A stretch of DNA of 64,000 nt from G963667675 sp965197565 (GCA_965197565.1 CBDANK010000002.1:558001-622000); one strand, 5' to 3'. Positions 51,524 through 61,284 are shown, counted from the first letter of the stretch. Numbers and translations are program-made. Notes: generated from the letters alone by a model not told the origin.

Positions 51524-52120
51524 ATGGAGTCTATGTCGACGGAACAATGCCATATCGCCTTGAAGGAGTGGGCGGTGACAGTTCGGGCACTGGCCCAGGG
51601 CCAACAGGTGCTGTTGCTGCGCAAAGGCGGTATTCACGAGTCAAGCAAAGATTTTCGAGTTATCCATCGCGAATTCCTTCTTTACCCCACCTTCAAGCAC
51701 CAGCGGAAAGACCTGTTGAAGGAAGGCTGTCAGCCGGCCCTGCGGGACCTCTTGGACCAGCCCCGGGATGAAAGCAGGATATGCTTCTCCCACTGGGCCA
51801 AGGTGGAGGAGACCATCGAAGTCTCCCAGCAAGCCAGGGTGGAGGCCCTGTCGCCTTATCACATCTGGACCAATGACTACGCCCAGTCCCGCCTACGCTG
51901 GAAGCCCATGCTTCCCTTGGCGGTGTTGCTGCTCCGAGTGTATCGGCTGGAGCAGCCTCTAAGCCTGCCGTCTTTGCCCGAGTACCGAGGCTGCACTTCG
52001 TGGGTGGAAGTCTTGGAACGAGTGCCCTTGGGGAGAATGGAACCGGTGCTTGACGACGAGGAATTTCACCGCCGCATCGAAGAAATCCAAGGCGCTTTGG
52101 GCGCGGCCGTCCCGGCATAG
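51524..52120 (+). CDS. DUF1802 family protein
   Basis: 198 aa (starting at 51524, or at the ATG three codons later). The family pattern is evident: ALKEWAVTVRALAQGQQVLL, RKGGIHESS, then FLLYPTFKHQRKDLLK. The fold and function are unknown; members are widespread in Cyanobacteria, Bacillota and Chloroflexota. No signal or TM segment. The aldo/keto reductase gene follows after 37 bp. The tandem 37-bp repeats immediately upstream suggest specific control. Confidence 0.8.
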   Translation: MESMSTEQCHIALKEWAVTVRALAQGQQVLLLRKGGIHESSKDFRVIHREFLLYPTFKHQRKDLLKEGCQPALRDLLDQPRDESRICFSHWAKVEETIEVSQQARVEALSPYHIWTNDYAQSRLRWKPMLPLAVLLLRVYRLEQPLSLPSLPEYRGCTSWVEVLERVPLGRMEPVLDDEEFHRRIEEIQGALGAAVPA

Positions 52121-52157
52121 CGGATTCCTCAACAGGAATAGAGAGGACACTTTCCCA

Positions 52158-53162
52158 ATGAAATACCGCCAATTACCTCGGACCGAGTTGCTATTGCCTG
52201 AAATAGGCTTTGGAGTTTGGACCGTGGCGACCAACTGGTGGGGCCACCGGTCGCCGGAGGAACAAGCCGCTCTACTGGAGAACGCGTTGGAATTGGGCAT
52301 AACCCTATTCGACACCGCCGATACTTACGGCGAAGGATACGGAGAGGAAGTACTGGCCAAGGTGCTGGGGAATCACCGTAAGGAAATCACTATAGCCACC
52401 AAGTTTGGCTACGATTTCTACGATAAGACACCTCGAATCGGGCACCAAGAACGGCCTCAAAAGTTCGACCGGGAGTTCGTGATTTTCGCTTGCGAGCAGA
52501 GCCTACGCCGGCTGGAAACGGACTACATCGACCTTTACCAGATTCACAATCCCCGAATATCCTCTCTGGAACGGGATGAGCTGTTTGAGACCTTGGAGCA
52601 ACTCCAGTTCGACGGCAAGATCCGCTACTACGGAGTCGCCTTGGGACCGGATATAGGTTGGTTCGAGGAGGGCGAGGCCTCGATGCGGGAACGCCATGTC
52701 GACAGCATGCAAATTATCTACAGCATTCTGGAGCAGGAGCCGGCGCGGGACTTCTTCCCCATCGCAAGGGAGGAGGAAGTCGGCTTGCTGTCGCGGGTCC
52801 CTCATGCGTCGGAAGTGCTCACCGGCCGTTACCTTGAGCCGCCGGCCTTTGACGAAAGCGACCACCGGGCCAACCGCAAGGCGGAATGGATGAAGCAGGC
52901 CCTGGCCAAAGTGGAGAAGGTGAAGTTCTTGGCCGGCGACGACGTGGGCCGCTCTATGAGCCAGGCCGCCATCAAGTTTTGCTTGGACCAACCGTCTATA
53001 GTATCGGTGCTGCCCAATCTCACCACCTTGGATGAACTGCAGGAGTACACCGCCGCCACTGAGGCTCCCGATTTGACCGAGGACGAACGCCGCCGATTGG
53101 ATGATCTGTGGCTTAACGGGTTTGATCTGGAAGACCCGGTCCCTGAATTCCGAGAAATCTAG
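52158..53162 (+). CDS. Aldo/keto reductase
   Basis: 334 aa, (beta/alpha)8 NADPH-dependent oxidoreductase. The catalytic tetrad is readable: D52 and Y57 in FDTADTYGEGYGEE, K82 in IATKFGYDF and H130 in LYQIHNPR. The C-terminal cofactor region includes QAAIKFCLDQPSIVSVLPNL. It belongs with the YhdN/Tas-like group that reduces carbonyls of unknown physiological substrate. The start at 52158 has gagagga upstream. Its C-terminal part is followed by a short gap and the convergent nucleoside hydrolase gene. Confidence 0.9.
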   Translation: MKYRQLPRTELLLPEIGFGVWTVATNWWGHRSPEEQAALLENALELGITLFDTADTYGEGYGEEVLAKVLGNHRKEITIATKFGYDFYDKTPRIGHQERPQKFDREFVIFACEQSLRRLETDYIDLYQIHNPRISSLERDELFETLEQLQFDGKIRYYGVALGPDIGWFEEGEASMRERHVDSMQIIYSILEQEPARDFFPIAREEEVGLLSRVPHASEVLTGRYLEPPAFDESDHRANRKAEWMKQALAKVEKVKFLAGDDVGRSMSQAAIKFCLDQPSIVSVLPNLTTLDELQEYTAATEAPDLTEDERRRLDDLWLNGFDLEDPVPEFREI

Positions 53163-53222
53163 CCCTGGAATTTCTGGTTCCCGCTTAAGGCCAGTGAGTG
53201 GACACGACAGGAAAATTACAAG

Positions 53223-54146
53223 TTATCCCGAATTGGAACAGGTAAACCGGAAAAGGTCTTGCAACAACCCGAAGAACCCTGGGACGTCGACCTCCTTGAC
53301 CACTGCCACCGGTCCGCCCTCAGCGATTATCTTGGTCTGGCCCATTCGAGACGGATCGAAAGTCTCCACCTCCAGCGTTGCCCGGCGGGTAGTGACCAGC
53401 CCGGGCTCAAGGGCAACCGCCAAGGCCAGGGGATCGTAAAATTCGAAACGCTCCCGTTTCGAATCGCGGTTGAACCAGTTGGACAATAGTTGCGCCGCCA
53501 GCCGGCCCAGAGGTGATTCGCTTTTCAACCCTTCAACCGCTTCTCTGGTGACAAAGGTTTTACGACTCGCATCCAGGTCTATCAAAGTCAGGGGGACTCC
53601 CGAAGAAAGGACCGCATGGGCCGCCGCCGGATCGCTGTAAAAGTTGAATTCGGCATGGGGCGTCACGTTGCCGCTGCATTCGACGGCCCCGCCCATCACT
53701 ACTAACGAACTCGCCAAGCTCAAGGCCGCCGGATGCCGGTCCAACAGGTTGGCAAGATTGGTCAAGGGACCCAGGGCCGCCACGGTGATCTGACCTGGGT
53801 TGCTCTGGAGCTTGGATGCTAGAAATTCCGTCGCTGTGACGTCCAACGGCCCAATCCTGGGTTCAGGGAGCCGCCGGGAGATTCCGCTCAAACCGTGGAA
53901 CCGGTAGGAGTATCCGAAGCGGCCTCGGCAAGGACGGGCGGCGCCCTGTGCCACCGGGACCTCTTGGCAGCCGGCGTATTGCAATAATGCCAGAGCGTTG
54001 CGGGTTCCCCGGGAAACCGGAACGTTCCCGCCCACCGTTGTTAGGCCCGCCAGATCAATTCCCGGCCTTGCCAGCGCCATCAGAATAGCTATGGCGTCGT
54101 CCACCCCTGGGTCGGTGTCGATTATGACTCTAGAGGGCTGGACCAT
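53223..54146 (-). CDS. Inosine-uridine preferring nucleoside hydrolase
   Basis: 307 aa. The calcium-binding N-terminal motif IIDTDPGVDDAIAILMAL (D10, D12, D16, D17) is complete. Later blocks are ALGPLTNLANLLDRHP, VVMGGAVECSGNVTPHAEFN (with FYSDPAAA) and FYDPLALAVALEPG, giving the remaining metal ligands. It cleaves N-glycosidic bonds of nucleosides into ribose and base. The start overlaps the 3' end of the upstream epimerase gene by 17 bp. In the hopanoid neighbourhood a role in ribose-linked side-chain metabolism is conceivable but unproven; salvage is the default. Confidence 0.9.
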   Translation of the reverse strand: MVQPSRVIIDTDPGVDDAIAILMALARPGIDLAGLTTVGGNVPVSRGTRNALALLQYAGCQEVPVAQGAARPCRGRFGYSYRFHGLSGISRRLPEPRIGPLDVTATEFLASKLQSNPGQITVAALGPLTNLANLLDRHPAALSLASSLVVMGGAVECSGNVTPHAEFNFYSDPAAAHAVLSSGVPLTLIDLDASRKTFVTREAVEGLKSESPLGRLAAQLLSNWFNRDSKRERFEFYDPLALAVALEPGLVTTRRATLEVETFDPSRMGQTKIIAEGGPVAVVKEVDVPGFFGLLQDLFRFTCSNSG

Positions 54147-55122
54147 TGCTGTCCAACTCGGGATACAAGAGGCGGGAATTAGCGAAGGAGGTCAAAGTCT
54201 CCAGTGAAGTGTGCCAGAAGCGGTACCCGGTGGCCCGGCGCAGCTTGCTTGTGTCCAGCACAATGGGATACCGCACCAAGTCCAACCCGGAGGCGGTGGA
54301 GTCCCGCTGGATGCCCAGATTCCAGGTCAATTGGACCAGCGGATAGGCCAGGGAGGCCGGCAGGCTGAGCAGTCTGCTTTTGATGACGGCGGCAAGCTCA
54401 TGGTAGAAGACCACCCCATCGCCTGCCACATTGAATACGCCGGGCGTCTCTCGGTTAATGACGATAGACAAAATCCGGGCTAAATCGTCCTCGTACACAA
54501 ATTGGAGGGGCGGATTGTAGTCCAGCACCCCCAGCAACACCCGCCGGAATAGCCCTTTGCTGATGGGGGTTTGGGCATTAGGTCCCAACGCTATGCAAGG
54601 CCGGAGGATGGTGACTTTGAGGTCTTGGTGTTCCGCGGCAAATTCTCTAATCAGTTCTTCCGATACGAATTTATCATAACCATAGGGAAAGTCAGTCAAT
54701 GGGCGAAGAGGAGCGTTGTCGGGCAAGGGGATGGGATTATCCCTGTGGGCCCCGTACACGGTATAGGAGCTGAGGAAAACGAAATGACGCACCTGGCCCC
54801 GGACACAGGAGTCCAACACCGATTTAAGGGCGTCCAGATTGCTTTGTCTAATGGCGGCGACCTCGCGCCGGTTGTGGCCGCGCTTGGCGTTGAAGGCCAA
54901 GTGGACCAGCGTCGTAACCCGATGTTCATACAGAGCGTCGTCCATTGGCTCGGTGACATCGTGGCGATAGGCGGCTACGTTGTGGACCGGAAAGGCCAAG
55001 GGCCTGGTGTCGAAGGCTACAAGCTGGCGTTGTGCGCCGTTCTCCTCCAGCTCTTGCAGCAGCCTGCCGCCGATATATCCTGCTGCGCCGGTGATCGCTA
55101 TGACCTTGTTTGATTGTGCCAT
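54130..55122 (-). CDS. NAD-dependent epimerase/dehydratase (SDR)
   Basis: 330 aa, extended SDR. The cofactor loop GAAGYIGGRL is near residue 12. The Ser/Tyr/Lys active site is SSYTVYG with YGYDKF downstream (the Y-x3-K). The C-terminal part (VYEDDLARILSIVINRETPG) is typical of sugar-nucleotide epimerase relatives. The substrate is not evident. It is placed between the squalene/phytoene synthase gene and the nucleoside hydrolase gene, all on the minus strand, so it may be part of the hopanoid unit, for example in head-group modification. Confidence 0.82.
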   Translation of the reverse strand: MAQSNKVIAITGAAGYIGGRLLQELEENGAQRQLVAFDTRPLAFPVHNVAAYRHDVTEPMDDALYEHRVTTLVHLAFNAKRGHNRREVAAIRQSNLDALKSVLDSCVRGQVRHFVFLSSYTVYGAHRDNPIPLPDNAPLRPLTDFPYGYDKFVSEELIREFAAEHQDLKVTILRPCIALGPNAQTPISKGLFRRVLLGVLDYNPPLQFVYEDDLARILSIVINRETPGVFNVAGDGVVFYHELAAVIKSRLLSLPASLAYPLVQLTWNLGIQRDSTASGLDLVRYPIVLDTSKLRRATGYRFWHTSLETLTSFANSRLLYPELDSNGPAL

Positions 55123-55166
55123 GACCTGGGAAAGGCGGGGATGCCGGTTAAGCGAGCGTCATGGGT

Positions 55167-56042
55167 TTAGCTGGGCGTAAGGGGCAAGAGGGGCAATACG
55201 CTGGTCAGCCAGGTTTGGGCGGTCACCCGCATTTTTTGCCCGGTGCTTAAAGAGACCCGGTGATGCAAGACATCGTAATCGGTGTCCTCGATCCTTTCCA
55301 AAACCTTTTGATAAAGCTGACCCAGGACCGCCGGACAGGCCCGGGACCGCCGGGAAAGATAGGGCAACAACTGGAACCCACTACGGAAATAGTGTCTAGC
55401 CCGCTGCGCTTGGAACCGCATTAGCTGGGTGAAAGAGTCGTTTACTACTCCGGCTCGTAGTTCCGCCTCCGAATAGCCAAATCCGGCGATCTCGTCTTGG
55501 GGCAAGTATATACGGTCGAACTCCAAGTCTTCCCGCACGTCCCGGACAATGTTGGTCAACTGCATAGCCAGCCCCAAGTCTGCGGCGTGTAACTTCGCCG
55601 CCCCGTCCTTGTAGCCGAATATCTGCAAACAAATGAGTCCGACCACTGACGCCACCTGATAGCAGTACCGGCGTAACTGCTCAAAATCCTGGTACCGGTT
55701 CTTTACCAGGTCGCTTTCCACCCCGGCGATGACCTCCCGAAAATACTCCGAAGGAATATCATATCGTTGGGCGACGTCGGACAAAGCCATGAACACGGCT
55801 TCGTTGGCCCGTCCGGCGTAGGCATCGTCAAGCCTTTGCTGCAAAGCGCGCAGAGTCGAGAGTTTTTCCTGGGTGGAAGCGACTCGGTCCACCGAGTCAT
55901 CGCAGTGCCTACAAAAAGCATAGGCTACGTAGATGGCTTTCCGGCGGGAAGCCGGCAGGGTAAGGAAAGCGTAGTAGAAGTTCTTAGCTTCCCGCCGAGT
56001 AATTGCGCGACATTCCTCGTAGGCTAGCTCCAGAGCAGTCAT
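55167..56042 (-). CDS. Squalene/phytoene synthase family (HpnC/HpnD-like)
   Basis: 291 aa trans-prenyltransferase that condenses two prenyl diphosphates. Aspartate-rich motif 1 is CDDSVD (D48-D52) in AYAFCRHCDDSVDRV. Motif 2 is in AMQLTNIVRDVREDLEFDR and YLPQDEIAGFG. Near squalene-hopene cyclase it is expected to supply squalene, either alone or as the HpnD step (presqualene diphosphate). HpnC and HpnE partners of the three-enzyme route are not in the window, so single-enzyme synthesis or genes elsewhere are both possible. A phytoene product is less likely given context. Confidence 0.85.
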   Translation of the reverse strand: MTALELAYEECRAITRREAKNFYYAFLTLPASRRKAIYVAYAFCRHCDDSVDRVASTQEKLSTLRALQQRLDDAYAGRANEAVFMALSDVAQRYDIPSEYFREVIAGVESDLVKNRYQDFEQLRRYCYQVASVVGLICLQIFGYKDGAAKLHAADLGLAMQLTNIVRDVREDLEFDRIYLPQDEIAGFGYSEAELRAGVVNDSFTQLMRFQAQRARHYFRSGFQLLPYLSRRSRACPAVLGQLYQKVLERIEDTDYDVLHHRVSLSTGQKMRVTAQTWLTSVLPLLPLTPS

Positions 56043-56108
56043 GGCATTTCTCCATGTCGCGGCGCCCTACGGGTTAAAGCAGGGCTATCGCATTAGAAAC
56101 AACCCTTC

Positions 56109-56136
56109 CGTCACTCCGGCTTTCGCCGGAGTCCAG
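56109..56136. repeat. REP-like palindrome
   Basis: cgtcactccggctttcgccg followed by gagtccag is one unit of the same palindrome family as 47854-47948. It lies in the gap between the cyclase gene and the squalene synthase gene. Confidence 0.65.
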
Positions 56137-56259
56137 GGGCCGCTATGCGGCCGATTGCCGTAACAACATTGGGGAATTCGGGGCCTGGATTATCGCTTTC
56201 GCGGTAATGACGATAGGCGTCTTTCCAGCCTTTGCAATCGCCCTACGGAAGTGAATGCC

Positions 56260-58338
56260 CTAAGACTCCGAAATAGCCGGCTTGTTTCCTTGGTTGTCCT
56301 GGAATTCACCCTTCCGGTCTATGAACTTGGCGTATCGGCCCAAGGCCGTCAGCGGCCAGTACTGGCGGTATAAATGGTAGTTGATCATGAAAGCAGCCGG
56401 CAGGTCTAAGCCCTGATAACCGTTCTCTCCCGGTTTAGGATGATTTTGCAGCCGCTCCCCAATGCCGTAGCCCGGAAAACCGGTGCCGGTAAAGTAGGGT
56501 TCCTCCCAACCACCCTCTTCATTCTGATTGCTAACCAAATAGTCTACGCCCCGCTTGGCCTCCGGACTGTCTCCTTCTCCACCCGCCAACAACGCCAGAA
56601 GGGCCCATGCGGTCTGAGAAGCGGTGCTTGGGCCCACGCCGTGAAGTTTCGGATCGACGTAGGAGCCGCAACTCTCTCCCCAGCCGCCGTCGGAGTTCTG
56701 GTGCGATACCAGCCATTGCAGCGCCCGGCGCACGTAGGGTTGGTCCATGTCTTCGCCCACGGCAGCCAAGGCGGGAAGCACGGCGCCTATTCCATAAATG
56801 TAGTTGACTCCCCATCGCCCAAACCACGACCCATCATCCTCTTGTTCCCGCCGGATGTAGTCATAGGCCCGTCGCAAGACCGGATGGTCCCTGGAATAAC
56901 CCAACTTGCCGTACATTTCCAGAATATGAGCAGTAACGTCCGCGCTGGGCCGGTCCAGGGTTTCGCCAAAGTCGAAGAAGGGGAGCTTGGTCAAATACTG
57001 GGAATCGTTGTCTTTGTCGAAAGCGCCCCAGCCGCCGTTTTTCGACTGGAGGGCTTCCAGCCAAGCCACGCCCCGGTCTATGCTGAGTTGGCGGCGCTCT
57101 TCGCCCCCGGACGGCAGCCGGGCCGCCGACAAGGCCATTATCACTTCAGAAACGTCGTCGATGTCCGGATAACGGTCATTGTAAAATTCGAAAGCCCAAC
57201 CGCCGGGCTGGGCCTTCTTGGCTTGCACTTGCCAGTCGCCGCCGGCCAGAATCTGTTGGTCCACCAGCCAGCGGGTAGATTCCTGGACCATAGAATCGTC
57301 TTCAGCAACCCCGGATTCCAACAGCGCCAACTGGGCCAAGCAGGTGTCCCAAACCGGAGACATGCAGGCTTGAACCGTACAGGTATCGGCGTCCTCTATA
57401 GCGAAGCCTTCAAATCCTTTAAACCCTTTCTCCACCGCCGCAGCGTTCGAAGGCCCTCCCAGGTGATGCAGGGCGATCAGCGAATACACCCAAGGAGGTT
57501 GGATGCCGCCCCAGCACCCATCCGCCTCCTGGTGGTCCAATATCCAATCGACAATCTTGCTTTTGGCGCGCTTGCGGAGCAGGTGGAACGGCAACCGCTG
57601 GTAAAGATCCACGACGCGGTCCAAGCGGAACAGGACCCGGGACCATCCCCAGCCGTCGGTGGGCTTAGGCAAGGAATAGTCGGTCTCGCTGCGGGGCCGG
57701 GGATAAAGCTCGTCGAGGTTGGCCGACTCCGGGACCGGACACGTGGGACGATCGGTAAGGATGACCAACATCGGCACTATGGTGGCCCTGGCCCAACTGG
57801 CAAACTGGTAGATATTAAAGGGCGCCCAAGAGGGGAGAAAGATCAGCTCCGGCGGCATGTTGGGCGTACCCCGCCAGTCCCACTGTCCAAAAAGGGCCAG
57901 CCAGATCTTGGTGAAAATCCGCACCTGGGGGACCCCGCCCCGGGAGAGGATGAACTGGCGGGCTTTGCGGAGCGGCTCGGAATCCGCGGAATGTCCGGCC
58001 AGCTTCAGAGCAAAGTAGCTCTCCACCGAGGTGCTCAGGTCCCCCGGAGCATCGAAATACTGGCCCCAGGAACCGTCGTCCCGCTGTTTGCTCAGTATAT
58101 AGTTGGCCAGCTTGCGCCAGCGTTCCCGGTCCACCCGGCCCAGGAAATGGGACAGCATCAAGTATTCAGCCTCCATGGTGGTGTTGGACTCCAGTTGCCC
58201 GCACCAGTAACCCTCCGGATGCTGGTTCCGGCGGAAATAGTCCTGGCTGAGCCGGATGGCCCGGTCCACCGCTTCTTTGCCGGACGGTTTTACTGCTCTA
58301 TTTTCCTGGCTGGCTGCTACAGATGTATCCATGTTCAT
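56260..58338 (-). CDS. shc: Squalene-hopene cyclase
   Basis: 692 aa membrane-associated class II triterpene cyclase that turns squalene into hopene or hopanol. The acid motif DxDD is at 392-395 (PDIDDVSEVI), with Val where most homologues have Thr after it. Several QW repeats are visible (QRDDGSWGQYF, QEADGCWGG, QSKNGGWGAFD, REQEDDGSWFGRWGVNY, NSDGGWGESCGSYV). Length matches the family (630-720). The start overlaps the hpnA 3' end by 41 bp, so translation is coupled. It is the core enzyme of the hopanoid cluster and gives a bacterial sterol-like lipid to stabilise membranes. Confidence 0.95.
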   Translation of the reverse strand: MNMDTSVAASQENRAVKPSGKEAVDRAIRLSQDYFRRNQHPEGYWCGQLESNTTMEAEYLMLSHFLGRVDRERWRKLANYILSKQRDDGSWGQYFDAPGDLSTSVESYFALKLAGHSADSEPLRKARQFILSRGGVPQVRIFTKIWLALFGQWDWRGTPNMPPELIFLPSWAPFNIYQFASWARATIVPMLVILTDRPTCPVPESANLDELYPRPRSETDYSLPKPTDGWGWSRVLFRLDRVVDLYQRLPFHLLRKRAKSKIVDWILDHQEADGCWGGIQPPWVYSLIALHHLGGPSNAAAVEKGFKGFEGFAIEDADTCTVQACMSPVWDTCLAQLALLESGVAEDDSMVQESTRWLVDQQILAGGDWQVQAKKAQPGGWAFEFYNDRYPDIDDVSEVIMALSAARLPSGGEERRQLSIDRGVAWLEALQSKNGGWGAFDKDNDSQYLTKLPFFDFGETLDRPSADVTAHILEMYGKLGYSRDHPVLRRAYDYIRREQEDDGSWFGRWGVNYIYGIGAVLPALAAVGEDMDQPYVRRALQWLVSHQNSDGGWGESCGSYVDPKLHGVGPSTASQTAWALLALLAGGEGDSPEAKRGVDYLVSNQNEEGGWEEPYFTGTGFPGYGIGERLQNHPKPGENGYQGLDLPAAFMINYHLYRQYWPLTALGRYAKFIDRKGEFQDNQGNKPAISES

Positions 58339-59302
58339 TGAACCACTTTACCGACTTCTCCAGAGCGGCTCCTACCGGGCTTTGAGGCAGACCCAGTTCC
58401 CTTACGGCCCGGTCGCAGCTTACGTACATCGGGGTCCTGGAAACTTTAACTCCTTCAAGAGGGATCCGGGGCTCGCGGCGCAGCAGTCCGCTCTCTAAGA
58501 ACCGGTCCAAGTAACCGGCCCCCATAACCAGCCAATAAGGCGCCCGCCAACGCGGCGCCGAGAGGCCGGTTGCTTGCTGGAGCATGTTGAAGACCTCTTT
58601 TAGAGCAACGTTGCGGTTACCCAACAAATAACGATGGCCCGGTTGGCCTCGTTCCATAGCCAAAACGTGGCCCACGGCTACGTCTTCCACATCCACCAAG
58701 TTCATGCCGGTGTCCAGATAGGCGGGAATGCGTCTCAGCAAGAAGTCCAGCACCATCCTTCCGGTGGGCGTGGGTTTGACGTCCCAAGGACCCACCGGCG
58801 TTGTCGGGTTTACCACTACCACCGGCAACCCGTTGGACGCGCTTTTCAATGCCAACTGCTCGGCCTGGTACTTGGACTTCTTGTAGTGCCCCGACAGGTG
58901 TTTGGGGTCCAGCGGCGTGTCCTCCGTCGCCAAGCGCCCATTGGACAGGCCGATGGTGGACACGGTGCTGGTATAGACTATGCGGGAAACCCCCGCCTGT
59001 GACGCCGCTGAAAGAACGTTGGCCGTCCCTTCCACGTTGGTCCGGTACACTACCCTAGGGTCCCGAGACCAGAAGGTGTAGGCCGCCGCACAATGGAACA
59101 CCGCCTCACATCCTTGAGCGGCGTGAAGCACCGAATCACGGTCCAAAATATCTCCCGCCACCGGCTCAATCCCGGTCCCGTCGATGCTCAAAGTGTTGCT
59201 CCCAGGCCTGACCAATGCCCGCACCCGGTCGCCTCGATGCCGCAGCAGCCTGGCCAAGTTGCCCCCGATGAACCCGGTCGCCCCAGTCACCAGAACTCTC
59301 AT
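58298..59302 (-). CDS. hpnA: Hopanoid-associated sugar epimerase HpnA
   Basis: 334 aa from the ATG at 59302 (MRVLVTGATGFIGGNLARLL). The NAD loop G-A-T-G-F-I-G is at 7-13. The active-site block is YTSTVSTIGLSN with YKKSKYQAE (Y-x3-K). HpnA-type enzymes are extended SDRs found beside cyclase genes; their exact step (side-chain sugar handling) is not settled. The ATG overlaps the hpnG stop (ATGA) and the 3' end overlaps shc, so all three genes are tightly coupled. Confidence 0.88.
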   Translation of the reverse strand: MRVLVTGATGFIGGNLARLLRHRGDRVRALVRPGSNTLSIDGTGIEPVAGDILDRDSVLHAAQGCEAVFHCAAAYTFWSRDPRVVYRTNVEGTANVLSAASQAGVSRIVYTSTVSTIGLSNGRLATEDTPLDPKHLSGHYKKSKYQAEQLALKSASNGLPVVVVNPTTPVGPWDVKPTPTGRMVLDFLLRRIPAYLDTGMNLVDVEDVAVGHVLAMERGQPGHRYLLGNRNVALKEVFNMLQQATGLSAPRWRAPYWLVMGAGYLDRFLESGLLRREPRIPLEGVKVSRTPMYVSCDRAVRELGLPQSPVGAALEKSVKWFNEHGYICSSQPGK

Positions 59303-60231
59303 CTGCGGATGCTCCGGTCCAGAACGGGCACAGCGCCAACAGCGGTTTCGGCGGTTTCGCAGGATAGAGCCGGCACGGCATCGGAAACTTGGGCCAGGAA
59401 GTTCACGGCGAAATCGGTTAAAGCCCGCTGGGCGATGCCAAGCTGCCGCCACAAGCCAGCCAAGGCGGGTATCCGCCACGGCATGGCGATCAACCTGGCT
59501 AAAGCCCCGGCGGGGGAAACGGCCATGCCGGACAAATAGGCCGGCAAGACCTGATGGACCGGGTCCAAGACTGCCCTGGCCGAAATGAAGGGCACTCCGA
59601 CTTCCTGGGCAACTGACGCCGCCCAGTAGTCTTCCATATTCACGATACCAACAGGGTAACGGCAACCGATGGCCTTTTTGACCTCCGGCGATGTCACCAA
59701 ACCGCTTACCGTCAGCGAGTCGGCATACACCACCGGCCGCTCCATGTGTTTGCCCGCCGCCGCCGCCCATTGCCAAAGTCTCGGGTCCGGAATCAGAAAA
59801 TTTGCTCTTCCCCCGGTCCTATCCTGCCTATCCTGGGGCGTTGTTGGAATTTCGTTGTGGTTGGCTGGGTCGAGCGCTTCCTCTCGCAATGGGACAAATG
59901 AAGAATTCTGAACCAAACGAGGGCTGTAGTAGCGTGAGGAAAGGACTAAATCTCCGGTTTGGAGGCCCGGGCCGACCGCTCCGGCAACTCCAAGCAGCAG
60001 CAGACCAACCGTCCGGTGCGGGCCCCGGTTAGAGTGGCCGTTACTGTTCTCCAAGATAGACCGGAGACCCGGGCCGGCCTGCTTTCCCATGCCAATTACC
60101 CGCAGGTCTAAAGGCATGGCTTCCTTCATCCCAGGCAGCCTGACCAAGCCACTGGGCCTCCAGCCGCGGCCCATTCGCCTACGGACTCCAGCCAGCTCCC
60201 GTTCCATGCTGGCCATGACGATTAGCACCAT
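59299..60231 (-). CDS. hpnG: HpnG-like adenosylhopane nucleosidase/phosphorylase
   Basis: 310 aa, nucleoside-phosphorylase fold. It starts LIVMASMERELAGVRRR and contains LLLLGVAGAVGPGLQTGDLV, YADSLTVSGLVTSPEVKKAI and VNMEDYWAASVAQEVGVPF, matching the purine-nucleosidase fold. HpnG removes adenine from adenosylhopane to give ribosylhopane or phosphoribosylhopane. It has a longer, Pro/Arg-rich middle (NHNEIPTTPQDRQDRTGG) than short MTA/SAH nucleosidases. It lies 12 bp after hpnH, the enzyme producing its substrate, supporting the assignment. Confidence 0.85.
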   Translation of the reverse strand: MVLIVMASMERELAGVRRRMGRGWRPSGLVRLPGMKEAMPLDLRVIGMGKQAGPGLRSILENSNGHSNRGPHRTVGLLLLGVAGAVGPGLQTGDLVLSSRYYSPRLVQNSSFVPLREEALDPANHNEIPTTPQDRQDRTGGRANFLIPDPRLWQWAAAAGKHMERPVVYADSLTVSGLVTSPEVKKAIGCRYPVGIVNMEDYWAASVAQEVGVPFISARAVLDPVHQVLPAYLSGMAVSPAGALARLIAMPWRIPALAGLWRQLGIAQRALTDFAVNFLAQVSDAVPALSCETAETAVGAVPVLDRSIRR

Positions 60232-60243
60232 GTCTCCAACCGG

Positions 60244-61284
60244 TTATCCCGCCGTAATTCCCGCCTTGCCGGCGGCCCCGGACTTGATCAAGGTTGCCCA
60301 GTCCTTGGGGGTAGTAACCGCTTGGAATATGGTGGCTGATTCGAACCCGCAGTGCATCATGCAGTTGGCGCAACGCGGGTCTTTGCCTACCCCGTAACGC
60401 TCCCACAGCGCGGCATCGTAGAGCTCATTCACATCTTGTACGTGCTCGTCAGCCAGAGGATAGCAGGGCTTGCGCCAACCCATTATGGTATAAGTGGGAT
60501 TGGACCAAGCAGTACATTGGTACTCCCGCTCTCCTTGCAGAAAATTCAGATACAACGGGTTGTTGTAAAAGCGAATTCCCTCGCTCTTGGCGGGGTCCAG
60601 CAAATTCTTGAAGACGCTTCTTGACTCCCGCTTAGTAAGGAAAAGCTCCTGGTCCGGGGCGTCCTCGAATTCATACCCCGGAGAAATCATCGAGCCTTCG
60701 ACTCCGATATCACCCACCAAGCGGAACATTTCCCGCAGGTCCTCGACATCACTATTCCTGAACACGGTGGTGTTGGTGCAAACTCGGTATCCCTTGTCTA
60801 AGGCCGCGCCAATACCTTGAACGGCTCTTTTGAAAACCCCGTCGCGGGCCACGGACTCGTCGTGCTTCTCCTCCATCCCATCCATGTGCACTACCCAGCA
60901 CAAGTACTTGGAGGGCGGCACTTTGGCCAGCAACCGCTCAAGAAGCAACCCATTGGTGCAACAGTACACAAAGTACTTCTGCTCCACCAACCGGTTGAGG
61001 ATTTCATGGATCTTGGGATGAATCGTCGGCTCCCCGCCAGCCACCGACACAATAGGAGCTCCCGACTGCTTTACGGCGTCCAGAGCTTCGTCAACCGGCA
61101 TCATCTTGTCGATCACCGGTTTATACTCACGGATTCTGCCGCAGCCGACACAAGCCAGGTTGCACATTTCCAGGGGCTCCAGCATAGTTACCAAGGGAAA
61201 GCGTTTCCGCCCTTTTAACCGGTTCCTTAGTATGTACCAACCCAACCGGAACGAAAGCTCCAGCGGCCGTTTTGCTCGTTTCAT
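60244..61284 (-). CDS. hpnH: Adenosyl-hopene transferase HpnH (radical SAM)
   Basis: 346 aa. The radical-SAM cluster motif is C41, C45 and C48 in MCNLACVGCGRI, with VSVAGGEPTIHP as the SAM-binding GGE block and a C-terminal Cys set (KDPRCANCMMHCGFES) as in HpnH. The protein matches the family length of about 340. It adds the 5'-deoxyadenosyl group to diploptene, the first step in extended C35 hopanoids. Gene order hpnH-hpnG-hpnA-shc on the minus strand indicates one operon. Confidence 0.95.
   Translation of the reverse strand: MKRAKRPLELSFRLGWYILRNRLKGRKRFPLVTMLEPLEMCNLACVGCGRIREYKPVIDKMMPVDEALDAVKQSGAPIVSVAGGEPTIHPKIHEILNRLVEQKYFVYCCTNGLLLERLLAKVPPSKYLCWVVHMDGMEEKHDESVARDGVFKRAVQGIGAALDKGYRVCTNTTVFRNSDVEDLREMFRLVGDIGVEGSMISPGYEFEDAPDQELFLTKRESRSVFKNLLDPAKSEGIRFYNNPLYLNFLQGEREYQCTAWSNPTYTIMGWRKPCYPLADEHVQDVNELYDAALWERYGVGKDPRCANCMMHCGFESATIFQAVTTPKDWATLIKSGAAGKAGITAG

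Noticed and set aside
56440..58341. 633-codon plus-strand frame
   Set aside because: Antisense to squalene-hopene cyclase, whose motifs are unmistakable.
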